From Bacillota bacterium (lineage in GTDB: Bacteria > Bacillota > Desulfotomaculia > Desulfotomaculales > Desulfotomaculaceae): a DNA stretch of 12,693 nt. Position 1 is the stretch's first letter. Each line of letters opens with the position of its first letter. The DNA lies in assembly GCA_023481335.1 (NCBI GenBank), contig JAMCWI010000123.1, forward strand, positions 1-12,693, written 5' to 3'. Shown here in pieces: positions 12,666 through 12,693 of the stretch. The position numbers were made by a program, and so were the translations under genes. A model generated the notes under the pieces. It saw only the letters and a program-made list of their open reading frames with translations. It was not told where the DNA came from and made no database searches.

Positions 12666-12693
12666 ACTCTGTTTCCGGTATGGCAAGAAGGGT

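Noticed and set aside
12600..12693. Frameshift as the cause of the short gerAB
   Set aside because: The other two frames after 12650 give Cys/Arg/Lys-rich sequence unlike the family, whereas the original frame beyond the TGA is compatible.

Overview
The window looks like chromosomal DNA of a moderately GC-rich, anaerobic, endospore-forming Firmicute, most like the Peptococcaceae (Pelotomaculum/Desulfotomaculum type). Three things point there: a GerA-family germinant-receptor cluster, an anaerobic ribonucleotide-reductase activase, and the clostridial neighbourhood pgeF / hlyD-like / yggS. The genus is inferred, not shown.

Layout. 1-972 is abnormal. A 118-bp inverted repeat (1-118 and 855-972, one mismatch) cuts an hlyD-like gene into two pieces lying on opposite strands and truncates yggS. 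Joining minus 1457-855 to plus 119-484 restores one in-frame hlyD-like gene of about 322 codons, so this end is a fold-back junction, either real or an amplification/assembly chimera. From 1781 to 7056 six housekeeping or sporulation-associated genes follow: pgeF, a beta-CASP metallo-beta-lactamase-fold RNase-like protein, a small FmdB-type zinc ribbon protein (the only plus-strand one), a LysM/BsuPI/C-terminal beta-domain protein, nrdG, and a YlbF-family protein. From 7259 to the right end lies a spore-germination locus: a solo gerAB-like permease on the minus strand, and divergently gerAA-gerAC-small two-TM gene-gerAB on the plus strand. Both directions have SigG-like promoters.

How the genes fit together. 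The germination genes encode the A, B, C and probable D subunits of an inner-spore-membrane nutrient receptor, plus an extra B subunit that could make an alternative receptor. The LysM protein has no signal peptide, has a corrected TTG start, and sits behind a candidate mother-cell sigma (SigK-like) promoter, which suggests a spore-coat or cortex-associated protein. PgeF, the HlyD-like protein and YggS belong to the conserved envelope/division neighbourhood.

Unexplained structure. Period-7 'word' arrays with single-base variants (AGCTRTA, GWCGTCA, AATTCCC) fill several intergenic gaps; one forms the arms of a 230-bp terminal-inverted-repeat element and another supplies a gene's stop codon. 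A bipartite motif (AGGAWTT, then GAATWW 21-22 bases later) lies upstream of three minus-strand genes. The last gerAB gene stops about 50 residues early, within 30 bases of the window's right end.
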